7,971 nt of DNA from CAYLOP01 sp964385305. Its GTDB lineage: Bacteria; Chloroflexota; Anaerolineae; Anaerolineales; E44-bin32. The translations under genes and the position numbers were made by a program. The notes below the pieces were generated by a model. The model did not search any database and had not been told where the DNA came from. It saw only the letters and a list, made by a program, of their open reading frames with translations. Of the stretch, positions 1 through 6,010 are shown one piece after another; position 1 is the first letter of the stretch, and each line of letters opens with the position of its first letter. The stretch is from the NCBI GenBank assembly GCA_964385305.1, contig CAYLOP010000146.1:1-7971 (forward strand), written 5' to 3'.

Positions 1-2
1 GC

Positions 3-42
3 AAAGAGTTCGCTTTTGAAATGAAAAGAGTTCGCTTTTGAA
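3..42. repeat. Two direct copies of an 18-bp repeat upstream of the S1 promoter
   Basis: The 18-mer AAAGAGTTCGCTTTTGAA occurs exactly at 3-20 and 25-42, with a 4-base spacer, giving a period of 22. Each copy can fold into a small hairpin, AAGAG / CUUUU with one G-U pair and a UUCG loop. The second copy runs into a 13-bp palindrome, TTTGAA-T-TTCAAA, at 37-49. The repeats end about 28 bp before the -35 box of the next promoter. They could be a tandem operator, the remains of a terminator from the gene to the left, or the edge of a longer array cut by the window boundary. The repetition is certain; its role is unknown. Confidence 0.85.
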
Positions 43-70
43 TTTCAAATGACACGTTATAGGTTCTGGT

Positions 71-99
71 TTGACAATCGACTTTCCGGCAGGTATAAT
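71..99 (+). promoter_or_regulatory. Sigma-70-type promoter of the S1-S21-IF1 operon
   Basis: A consensus -35 box, TTGACA, at 71-76 and a consensus -10 box, TATAAT, at 94-99 are separated by 17 bp. This is a perfect match to the housekeeping sigma factor's preferred promoter. Transcription would begin near 104-107, leaving a leader of about 160 bases before the S1 start codon. It is the only strong promoter I see ahead of the three translation genes. Confidence 0.88.
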
Positions 100-103
100 G
101 CAA

Positions 104-247
104 GACGCGCTCGCAGGCATCCCTTGGGTTGCTGCGTTGTTCCTATAGGAGTACGCCAGGGCAGGTTTCCGGTTAATTATTGTGGCGTAGAATGCTGGGT
201 AGGTCTGGTCGGCCTGTGAACGCGCTGGCCAGCTTTTTTTTATTTTT
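104..247 (+). ncRNA. Structured 5' leader, candidate attenuator or small RNA
   Basis: The stretch between the predicted start of transcription and the S1 gene looks structured. CGCAG-g-CA at 112-119 can pair with TGCTGCG at 130-136, with one bulged base. Bases 141-150 form the perfect palindrome TCCTATAGGA, flanked by GCGT/ACGC at 134-137 and 153-156, so this hairpin competes with the first. A terminator-like hairpin closes the segment at 205-232. This would give either a discrete RNA of about 140 bases or a regulated leader. I do not recognise a known riboswitch, 6S, SRP or tmRNA signature. The folding was done by eye. Confidence 0.4.
205..247 (+). terminator. Intrinsic terminator-like hairpin inside the S1 leader
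   Basis: CTGGTCGGC at 205-213 pairs with GCTGGCCAG at 224-232 to give nine continuous pairs, two of them G-U, around a 10-base loop. After one C comes a run of eight T, one A and five more T (234-247). This is the form of a Rho-independent terminator. It lies after the strong promoter and only 18 bases before the S1 start codon, so it should end a fraction of transcripts before the operon. GCCAG at 155-159 can pair with the first five bases of the left arm, a weak candidate anti-terminator. Confidence 0.65.
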
Positions 248-265
248 CCGCGTGGGAAGCACACA

Positions 266-1384
266 ATGTCGGAAACAAATGATGACCTAGCAGCTTTACT
301 TTCTGAAATCGATCAGGTACCGGAACCCCAACGAGGCGATCTTCTTCAGGGATGCGTTTTGTCGGTGGACGAGGAGGGTTTGATTGTAGATTTGGGTTTG
401 AAGCGTGATGGCGTTGTGCCACAATCAGACCTGGATAAGCTTCCTGAGGAAGAGGCGGTTTATAGGATCGGTAGCAACGTTTCGGTCATGGTCATCGATC
501 CTCTCGATCGAGATGGGAATCTTTCGGTTTCAATCTCTCAAGCGCGCGAAAGCGAAGATTGGATTCGAGCACATCAATTCATGGATAACGATACCATCCT
601 GGAATTAAAGCCAGTTGCATTCAACCGGGGCGGATTGATCGTTCCGTTCGGACGATTACGTGGTTTCATCCCTGCCTCGCACATCAGTGGATTGCCGCGG
701 GGCATGGATGATGAGGAACGTACTGACCAGCTTCAGAAACTGGTTGGTCAAAAGCTGCCCTTTAAAATCCTAGAAGTCGATCCACGGCGACGAAGGTTGG
801 TTCTTTCAGAACGAAAGGCGATTCGTCAGTGGCGACTAGACCGTAAATCTCAATTGCTCATGCAATTGAAAGAGGGCGATATTCGGGAGGGAGTGGTTAC
901 CAGCCTACGTGAATTTGGCGCATTTGTCGAGATTGGCGGAGCCGACGGACTGATCCATATCTCGGAGCTTTCTTGGAGTCGTGTGGATGATCCGGGTCAA
1001 GTCCTGTCAGTCGGGCAAGAAGTACAGGTCCTGGTTATCCGTCTTGACCATCAATCGAAGCGTATTGGGTTAAGTCTGAAACGATTGCAACCCAACCCGT
1101 GGGACGAAGCGTCAGAACGCATTGAAATTGGTCAGGTTCTTGATGGGGTTGTAACCCATTTGGCTGCAGTGGGTGTCTACATCCGAGTGGCGGATGGTCC
1201 GGAAGGCTTGTTGCGATCACCGAATGGACCTGGAGAACTTGTGCCGGGGAAGAAGGTTCAAGTGTGCGTGAGGACATTCGATCCGGAACGAGAAAGATTG
1301 GAATTAGAACTCGTCACAATAAGTGAGGAGAACGAGCAGCAGCTTGAGGAAAGAGAGACCATTCAAGAAGGAGGTGAGAGCTAG
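266..1384 (+). CDS. rpsA: Ribosomal protein S1-like, four S1 domains
   Basis: This is a 372-residue protein of four S1 (OB-fold) RNA-binding domains, at about residues 24-92, 109-184, 202-275 and 287-352. The third is the most canonical (GDIREGVVTSLREFGAFVEI, then GLIHISELSW and RIGLSLK). The second has the GLIVPFG...GFIPAS pattern of S1 domain 2. The fourth is divergent and precedes an acidic Glu/Gln-rich tail. Proteobacterial S1 has six domains and about 560 residues; shorter four-domain forms are usual in several other phyla. Such proteins bind mRNA on the 30S subunit and help initiation. The ATG at 266 has only a weak Shine-Dalgarno (GGGA at 254-257). The gene heads an operon with rpsU and infA, and its TAG overlaps the rpsU start. 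The S1-family call is firm; whether it is the cell's main S1 or a paralogue cannot be told here. Confidence 0.93.
   Translation: MSETNDDLAALLSEIDQVPEPQRGDLLQGCVLSVDEEGLIVDLGLKRDGVVPQSDLDKLPEEEAVYRIGSNVSVMVIDPLDRDGNLSVSISQARESEDWIRAHQFMDNDTILELKPVAFNRGGLIVPFGRLRGFIPASHISGLPRGMDDEERTDQLQKLVGQKLPFKILEVDPRRRRLVLSERKAIRQWRLDRKSQLLMQLKEGDIREGVVTSLREFGAFVEIGGADGLIHISELSWSRVDDPGQVLSVGQEVQVLVIRLDHQSKRIGLSLKRLQPNPWDEASERIEIGQVLDGVVTHLAAVGVYIRVADGPEGLLRSPNGPGELVPGKKVQVCVRTFDPERERLELELVTISEENEQQLEERETIQEGGES
1368..1377 (+). promoter_or_regulatory. Extended Shine-Dalgarno that fixes the rpsU GTG start
   Basis: AAGGAGGTGA matches the anti-Shine-Dalgarno tail of 16S rRNA along all ten bases and ends six bases before the GTG at 1384. 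It lies inside the end of the S1 coding sequence. It supports the GTG start and suggests efficient initiation in its own right as well as coupling to S1 translation. Confidence 0.85.
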
Positions 1385-1593
1385 TGACATCTGTGATCCT
1401 GCGCCCGAATGAGTCGCAAGAACAGCTACTTAAACGATTTCGAAAGAAAGTGGCTAAAAGCGGGTTGTTGAGCACAGTTCGCCGTAAACGCTGGTTTGTT
1501 TCGAAGAGCGAACTTCGAAGGATTCAGCGCAAGAAAGCGATCCGACGTCTCAAGCGACGACAAAGGAAGATAGAAGCTCGACATCATGAGTGA
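1384..1593 (+). CDS. rpsU: Small-subunit ribosomal protein bS21
   Basis: This 69-residue, strongly basic protein matches bS21 in length (71 in E. coli) and pattern: an N-terminal strand (VILRPNESQEQLLKRF), then KKVAKSGLLSTVRRKRWF, then a long Arg/Lys-rich helix (residues about 38-66). bS21 sits on the 30S platform close to the 16S 3' end and to S1, and contributes to early mRNA binding. Translation starts at GTG 1384, sharing one base with the S1 stop (TAGTG), so the two genes are likely translationally coupled. The TGA stop is at 1591-1593. The 48 bases that follow carry only the infA ribosome-binding site. Confidence 0.93.
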   Translation: MTSVILRPNESQEQLLKRFRKKVAKSGLLSTVRRKRWFVSKSELRRIQRKKAIRRLKRRQRKIEARHHE

Positions 1594-1631
1594 TCTTGCG
1601 AGAGTAAGTGAAGTTAAACGCAACGCCTTTT

Positions 1632-1639
1632 GGAGGTGA
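1632..1639 (+). promoter_or_regulatory. Shine-Dalgarno that fixes the infA ATG start
   Basis: GGAGGTGA lies two bases before ATG 1642. This makes 1642 the start rather than the in-frame TTG at 1630, which overlaps the Shine-Dalgarno itself. The resulting N-terminus, MAKKEEKIELEG, is the typical IF1 beginning. Confidence 0.85.
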
Positions 1640-1641
1640 GC

Positions 1642-1899
1642 ATGGCGAAGAAAGAAGAGAAGATTGAGCTTGAGGGAACCATCATCGAGGCGTTGCCTGG
1701 AACTCAGTTTCGCGTAAAGCTTGATAACGAACATGAGGTTCTGGCTTATTTGTCTGGAAAGATGAGAAAGTACTACATTCGAATCTTGTTAGGGGATCGG
1801 GTTCGTGTTGAGGTTTCTCCTTACGACCTGATGCGCGGCCGCATTGTCTATCGTTACAAGAAGCGTGTCCCTAGCCCGGGTAGTAGCCCGGGTAGTTAA
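1642..1899 (+). CDS. infA: Translation initiation factor IF-1
   Basis: The product is 85 residues from ATG 1642. IF1 is a single OB-fold protein that occupies the 30S A site and works with IF2 and IF3. Family hallmarks are clear: IELEGTIIEALP, FRVKLDNEHEVLAYLSGKMR, YYIRILLGDRVRVEVSPYDL and RGRIVYRYK. E. coli IF1 has 72 residues and ends just after the last motif. Here the chain continues with KRVP and two copies of Ser-Pro-Gly-Ser, encoded by an exact 12-bp tandem duplication next to the stop. The infA gene is commonly near adk/map/rpmJ in the large ribosomal-protein cluster. Its place after S1 and S21 is less familiar and could mean a second copy elsewhere. A terminator hairpin follows. Confidence 0.94.
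   Translation: MAKKEEKIELEGTIIEALPGTQFRVKLDNEHEVLAYLSGKMRKYYIRILLGDRVRVEVSPYDLMRGRIVYRYKKRVPSPGSSPGS
1873..1896 (+). repeat. 12-bp tandem duplication at the 3' end of infA
   Basis: AGCCCGGGTAGT occurs twice in a row, at 1873-1884 and 1885-1896, immediately before the TAA. Each unit keeps frame and encodes Ser-Pro-Gly-Ser. A core CCCGGG palindrome lies in each unit. Slippage or a recent duplication is the simplest origin. Confidence 0.92.
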
Positions 1900-1935
1900 C
1901 AACCAGGCTTCTATCCGGACTCATTGGTTACAATT

Positions 1936-1961
1936 GTTACCCTCCAGTTCTGGAGGGTAAC
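1936..1961. terminator. Bidirectional terminator between infA and prmA
   Basis: GTTACCCTCCAG at 1936-1947 is the exact reverse complement of CTGGAGGGTAAC at 1950-1961, giving a 12-bp stem; in RNA the loop would probably open to four bases. It lies in the 130-bp gap where the two operons converge. On the + strand a modest T-rich stretch (GTTTGTT) follows; on the - strand the trailing sequence is poor in U. It probably ends infA transcripts and may also stop those arriving from prmA. I see no gene in 1900-2029. Confidence 0.8.
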
Positions 1962-2029
1962 GTTTGTTAAACAGGGATGTTATTCCAGTTTTTACGACAC
2001 TTGCAGCAGGATGAGAGATCTGTGATTTA

Positions 2030-2935
2030 CTAATATTGAAGAAGAAGTGCGCGCCAGTCTCCCTCTCCCAAGATATCGAAGACGCTAAGCCCAAATTGCT
2101 CGCAAAGTGTGGCAAGTGACTCCACTTGCACGTCCAGGATGCCGGAGAGAACGAGTGTTCCGTTTGGGTAGATCGTCTTTGTGAGTCCTGCCTTGATCAT
2201 TTTCTCCAGAGTCGGAGCAAGGATGTTGGCCATGACGAACTGCAGCTTCAGACCTTGATCCTGGATCACGGCGTGGAGCTCAGGTAGGGAGCCTACATTT
2301 ACGGTGACGCGATCGGTTATGTGATTGCGTTTTAGATTCTCCCTGGTTATCTGGACTGCCTTCGGGTCGATATCCAGCGCTAAGATTTTACCTGCACCAA
2401 GACGTGCTGCGGCGATGCTCAAGATTCCTGAACCACATCCCAGGTCGACGACATGATAGCCTGGCCTCAAATACTTATCGAGAGCCAGGAGGCATAAGCG
2501 GGTTGAAGGATGTGTCCCGGATCCAAAAGCCATGCCTGGATCGAGGATAATGGGGAGGCGCTCTCCCTCGGGGGGCTTAACCCAAGCGGGTAGCACAAGC
2601 AGACGACGGCCTACTGGGATGGGCTCATAGTGCTCACGCCAGGCATCTTGCCAATCCTCATCTTCGAGGAAGCGGCAGCTTGGATCTGGAATGGGCATGA
2701 TCTGCCCAAGATGCCACAAGCCCTCTTCAATCGCTGCTTGCTTCACCTTAAGGTCTTCGTCAACCGTGAGGTAGGCGCGCACATTCACCACGCCATGTAA
2801 GTCGTTTTCCAATGTGGCACTCGGATGGACCTGTGAACTGATCGCAACGCCCTGTGGGCTGTAGCGAGAAAGAAGATCGGCTACCGCTTCGGCAAGCTCA
2901 TTGTCGAGTGTGAGGGAGATCTCAAGCCATTTCAA
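2030..2935 (-). CDS. prmA: Ribosomal protein L11 methyltransferase PrmA
   Basis: This 301-residue class I SAM-dependent methyltransferase transfers methyl groups to amino groups of ribosomal protein L11. The N-terminal 55 or so residues (MKWLEISLTLDNELAEAV...) match the L11-recognition domain. The catalytic domain shows the PrmA signature LDPGMAFGSGTHPST at 131-145, the SAM-binding loop DLGCGSGILSIAAA at 164-177, the acidic LDIDP at 187-191 and NILA at 237-240. Length is normal. The start is TTG at 2933-2935, overlapping the dnaJ TGA by three bases within a four-base gene overlap and preceded by GGAGG, so translation is likely coupled. prmA after dnaJ is a conserved Gram-positive-type arrangement. 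Here it is the last gene, with no rsmE-type gene before the terminator. Confidence 0.95.
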   Translation of the reverse strand: MKWLEISLTLDNELAEAVADLLSRYSPQGVAISSQVHPSATLENDLHGVVNVRAYLTVDEDLKVKQAAIEEGLWHLGQIMPIPDPSCRFLEDEDWQDAWREHYEPIPVGRRLLVLPAWVKPPEGERLPIILDPGMAFGSGTHPSTRLCLLALDKYLRPGYHVVDLGCGSGILSIAAARLGAGKILALDIDPKAVQITRENLKRNHITDRVTVNVGSLPELHAVIQDQGLKLQFVMANILAPTLEKMIKAGLTKTIYPNGTLVLSGILDVQVESLATLCEQFGLSVFDILGEGDWRALLLQY

Positions 2936-4047
2936 TCCGTGAAGCCTCCAAACAGCTCTTTGAGTGTGTCGAGGAAGCTTCGCTCTTTGATATGAATGTC
3001 TACTCCCATTGTTTCCGCCAGGTTCTCGAATAACTCGCGTTGTTCGGTGGTCAGAGTACGGGGGATATCGATAGAGACGATCAGGAGTTGATCGCCACGG
3101 CCATTGCGGCGAAGATGGGGAATGCCCAACCCTCGTAGGCGAAGGACTTTACCGGGTTGGGTTCCTGGTGGGATAGTAACTGTTTGGTCCCCATCCAATG
3201 TGGGAATGGTAATGTCGGCGCCTAGTGTGGCTTGAGGGATATTGATCGCTACGTCGAGTAGGACGTCGTTTCCGCGCCGTTTGAAAAATTGATGTGGCTT
3301 GACATGGATGACGACATATAAATCTCCATGCGGTCCACCGTTCGTTCCGGGTTCCCCCTCTCCAGAGAGGCGTATCTGTGTTCCTTCGTCGACGCCAGCG
3401 GGAATTGCGACGATCTTCTCTGCCCTATTACGCACACGGCCATTCCCGGAACAGGTATGACAAGGGGTTGGGATCGTTTCCCCCCTACCGCCGCAAGTGG
3501 GGCATGTGGTCACATTTACCATTGATCCCAGAAATGTTTGCCGTACCTGACGTACTTCACCTGTACCATTGCATGTTGAGCAGCGAACGGGAGTGGTGCC
3601 GGGTTCTGCGCCGGATCCGTGACAAGTTCCACAGGTCTCCTGGCGCGTGATCTCGATCTCTTTCTCGACCCCAAAGGCGGCTTCTTCGAAGGCTAATGTC
3701 ATATCATAGCGCAGGTTTGCACCTCGATGAGGGGCTCGGCGACGCCTTCCCCCTCCCATGCCAAACCCAAAAAATTCCTCGAAGATGTCCCCGAAGCCAA
3801 CATTGAAATCAAAGGGCATGCCTTCAAGCCCTGCATGCCCAAAGCGATCATAAGCAGCCTTTCGCTCATCGTCGGAAAGTACAGCGTAGGCTTCGTTGAT
3901 CTCCTTGAAGCGCCCCTCAGCATCCGGCTCTTTGTTGATATCAGGATGGTACTTCTTCGCCAATCTACGGTAGGCTTGTCGAATATCATCGGCGGATGCG
4001 CCACGATCAAGGTTTAATGTATCGTAATAATCTCGTTTTTGGGCCAT
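2932..4047 (-). CDS. dnaJ: Chaperone DnaJ (Hsp40, type I)
   Basis: This 371-residue co-chaperone stimulates DnaK ATP hydrolysis and delivers unfolded clients. The order is classical: a J domain at about 5-70 with the HPD tripeptide at 34-36; a short Gly/Phe-rich linker at about 70-108; a zinc-binding domain with four CxxCxGxG repeats starting at Cys139, Cys156, Cys182 and Cys196; then the two C-terminal beta domains. All eight zinc cysteines are present. The J domain reads TLNLDRGAS where many DnaJ proteins have a Gly in place of Asn12, a mild difference. The ATG at 4047 has no recognisable Shine-Dalgarno. It begins 16 bases after a strong hairpin in the 55-base gap behind dnaK. The stop overlaps the prmA start. 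Confidence 0.96.
   Translation of the reverse strand: MAQKRDYYDTLNLDRGASADDIRQAYRRLAKKYHPDINKEPDAEGRFKEINEAYAVLSDDERKAAYDRFGHAGLEGMPFDFNVGFGDIFEEFFGFGMGGGRRRRAPHRGANLRYDMTLAFEEAAFGVEKEIEITRQETCGTCHGSGAEPGTTPVRCSTCNGTGEVRQVRQTFLGSMVNVTTCPTCGGRGETIPTPCHTCSGNGRVRNRAEKIVAIPAGVDEGTQIRLSGEGEPGTNGGPHGDLYVVIHVKPHQFFKRRGNDVLLDVAINIPQATLGADITIPTLDGDQTVTIPPGTQPGKVLRLRGLGIPHLRRNGRGDQLLIVSIDIPRTLTTEQRELFENLAETMGVDIHIKERSFLDTLKELFGGFTD
2945..2949 (-). promoter_or_regulatory. Shine-Dalgarno supporting the prmA TTG start
   Basis: On the - strand GGAGG lies nine bases before the TTG at 2933-2935 and inside the dnaJ coding sequence. It is the only good ribosome-binding site near the N-terminus expected for PrmA, so it supports the unusual start codon. 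Confidence 0.75.
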
Positions 4048-4063
4048 AGAATAATGGGGGATC

Positions 4064-4089
4064 GTGTAGGCGCAATCAAGCGCCTACAC
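4064..4089 (-). promoter_or_regulatory. Perfect 10-bp hairpin between dnaK and dnaJ
   Basis: On the - strand GTGTAGGCGC and GCGCCTACAC pair perfectly around the six-base loop TTGATT. No T-run follows (the next bases are GATCCCCC), so it is not a standard intrinsic terminator. It may act as an mRNA-stabilising or processing element that sets dnaK output above dnaJ, as intergenic hairpins do in some dnaK operons. It occupies most of the gap and lies 16 bases before the dnaJ ATG. Confidence 0.75.
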
Positions 4090-4102
4090 AGCATTCGTCT
4101 TC

Positions 4103-5998
4103 CTACGTCTCTTTAAACTCACCATCCAAAATTTCGCCTTCTTGCTCCGGATCACCTGCGGCTGAAGACGTGCCCCCACCAAGGCTTCCAGTGCCGGGTT
4201 GATTGACGGTTGCACCGAGTTGTTCAAGCACCTGGAGCAGATCCTTAGTCTTCTGCTTGATGGGCTCGGTATCCCCACCGGAGAGGGTATCGCGCGTGGA
4301 TTGTATCTTTCCCACGCACTCTTGGCGCATCACGTCTGCAATGCTGCTGCCGTGTTCACGCAGGAACTTTTGCGTCGCGTAAATTGCGGTATCGGCGTCA
4401 TTGCGTGCCTCGGCGAGGTCGCGCTGCCTTCTGTCTTCATCCGCGAATTGCTCGGCATCATTGCGCATGCGTTGGATTTCATTATCTGTGAGACCCGAGG
4501 ATGCCGTTACGGTTATATTTTGTGTGTTCCCCGTTGCCTTATCGGTAGCATTCACTTTGAGAATGCCGTCTGCATCGATATCGAAGGTCACTTCAATTTG
4601 CGGTGAGCCACGCAAAGCCGGGGGGATGCCCTTCAATGTAAATTTTCCCAGTGATTTATTGTCGTCGACCATGGGGCGCTCGCCTTGAACGACATGGATC
4701 TCGACTTCTGACTGGTTGTCCGCAGCGGTTGAGAAGACCTGGCTCTTACGCGTTGGAATGGTGGTGTTCCTTTCAATGAGAGCCGTTGCAACACTGCCTA
4801 AAGTCTCGATGGATAAGGTCAGGGGGGTCACGTCAAGGAGCAAGATATCTTTGACCTCGCCACCCAAAACACCGGCTTGAATGGCAGCGCCAACGGCGAC
4901 GACCTCATCAGGATTAACGCCCCTATGTGGCTCCCTTTGGAAGAGTTCGCGAACGGAAACTTGTACGGCGGGCATGCGCGTCATGCCACCGACTAGGATG
5001 ACTTCGTCGATGTCGCTTGGCGTCAAGCCAGAATCCTTAAGTGCCTGTCTACATGGACCAATGGAACGTTCAACCAAGTCTTCCGTAAGCTGTTCGAGCT
5101 TTGCGCGCGTGAGTTGTGTGTTTAGGTGCTTCGGTCCGCTCGCGTCAGCCGTGATGAACGGTAAGTTAATCTCGGTTTGCATCACACTTGAAAGTTCGAT
5201 CTTCGCTTTCTCACAAGCCTCTTTCAAACGTTGCAGCGCCTGTCTGTCCGCTCGAAGATCGATGCCTTCTTCCTGGTGGTAGACGTCTGCCACCCAATCG
5301 ATGATGCGTTGATCGAAGTCTTCACCACCCAAAAAGGTGTCGCCATTGGTGGCTTTCACCTCGAAAACGCCATCGCCCACATCAAGGATGGAGATATCGA
5401 ACGTGCCACCACCAAGATCGTAAACGGCTATGGTTTCATCCGTTTTCTTGTCGAGCCCATACGCAAGTGAGGAAGCGGTGGGTTCGTTGATGATGCGGAG
5501 AACTTCGAGGCCGGCGATTTTACCGGCGTCTTTCGTGGCATTGCGCTGCGCATCGTTGAAGTATGCCGGTACGGTGATAACGGCTTGCGTAATGCTTTCG
5601 CCAGTGTACGCCTCGGCGTCCGCTTTGATCTTCGCGAGGATCATGGCCGAGATCTCGGGCGGCGAGTATTCCCGGCCACCCATCATACAGCGCACGTCGC
5701 CGTTGGGCGCCGCGGTGACATTATAGGGCACAGTATGCAGTGCCCGCTCAACTTCAGCATCGGAATATTTCCGCCCCATGAACCGTTTGATGGAGAAGAT
5801 GGTGTTTTCCGGGTTTACGATCGCTTGACGGCGGGCGACCTGCCCAACCACGCGTTCTCCAGACTTTGGATTGATAGCAACAACGGAAGGGATGAGCCTG
5901 CCGCCCTCAGATGATGGAATAACTGTGGGTTCGCCACCTTCCATGATGGCCACTACGGAGTTTGTCGTTCCTAAGTCAATGCCGATGATTCTGCTCAT
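4103..5998 (-). CDS. dnaK: Chaperone DnaK (Hsp70)
   Basis: This 631-residue ATP-driven cytoplasmic chaperone cycles with DnaJ and GrpE. The nucleotide-binding domain (about 1-383) shows IGIDLGTTNS at 5-14, VPAYFNDAQR at 143-152, INEPTASSLAYG at 170-181, YDLGGGTFD at 193-201 and VGGMTRMP at 336-343. The conserved linker (DILLLDVTP, 384-392) leads to the beta substrate-binding domain (about 393-500) and helical lid (about 505-600). The tail is Gly/Ser-rich and ends GEFKET, a variant of the acidic DnaK terminus. The segment at about 75-100 is as long as in E. coli, so the insertion missing from Bacillus-type DnaK is present. The ATG at 5998 has AGGAG nine bases upstream, overlapping the grpE stop; the gap is 12 bases, so coupling is likely. 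Confidence 0.97.
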   Translation of the reverse strand: MSRIIGIDLGTTNSVVAIMEGGEPTVIPSSEGGRLIPSVVAINPKSGERVVGQVARRQAIVNPENTIFSIKRFMGRKYSDAEVERALHTVPYNVTAAPNGDVRCMMGGREYSPPEISAMILAKIKADAEAYTGESITQAVITVPAYFNDAQRNATKDAGKIAGLEVLRIINEPTASSLAYGLDKKTDETIAVYDLGGGTFDISILDVGDGVFEVKATNGDTFLGGEDFDQRIIDWVADVYHQEEGIDLRADRQALQRLKEACEKAKIELSSVMQTEINLPFITADASGPKHLNTQLTRAKLEQLTEDLVERSIGPCRQALKDSGLTPSDIDEVILVGGMTRMPAVQVSVRELFQREPHRGVNPDEVVAVGAAIQAGVLGGEVKDILLLDVTPLTLSIETLGSVATALIERNTTIPTRKSQVFSTAADNQSEVEIHVVQGERPMVDDNKSLGKFTLKGIPPALRGSPQIEVTFDIDADGILKVNATDKATGNTQNITVTASSGLTDNEIQRMRNDAEQFADEDRRQRDLAEARNDADTAIYATQKFLREHGSSIADVMRQECVGKIQSTRDTLSGGDTEPIKQKTKDLLQVLEQLGATVNQPGTGSLGGGTSSAAGDPEQEGEILDGEFKET

Positions 5999-6010
5999 GT
6001 TTCCTTTCTC

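Noticed and set aside
1630..1641. Upstream TTG start for infA giving MEVSMAKK
   Set aside because: The TTG overlaps the GGAGGTGA ribosome-binding site, and IF1 proteins begin MAK; ATG 1642 is the start.
1426..1734. 102-codon - strand open frame across rpsU and infA
   Set aside because: It runs antisense to two clear ribosomal or initiation-factor genes, and its translation looks like a mirror of their Lys/Arg-rich codons.
1926..1941. Near-palindrome GGTTACAATTGTTACC as a possible operator
   Set aside because: It has a mismatch in each arm, overlaps the left arm of the shared terminator and lies between convergent gene ends, where an operator is unlikely.
4199..4606. 135-codon + strand open frame opposite dnaK
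   Set aside because: It lies wholly inside the unmistakable DnaK coding sequence on the other strand, resembles no family I know and has no supporting promoter or ribosome-binding site. The other long antisense frames over dnaK (4881-5282, 5585-5914), dnaJ (3727-4017) and hrcA (6824-7168) are rejected for the same reason.
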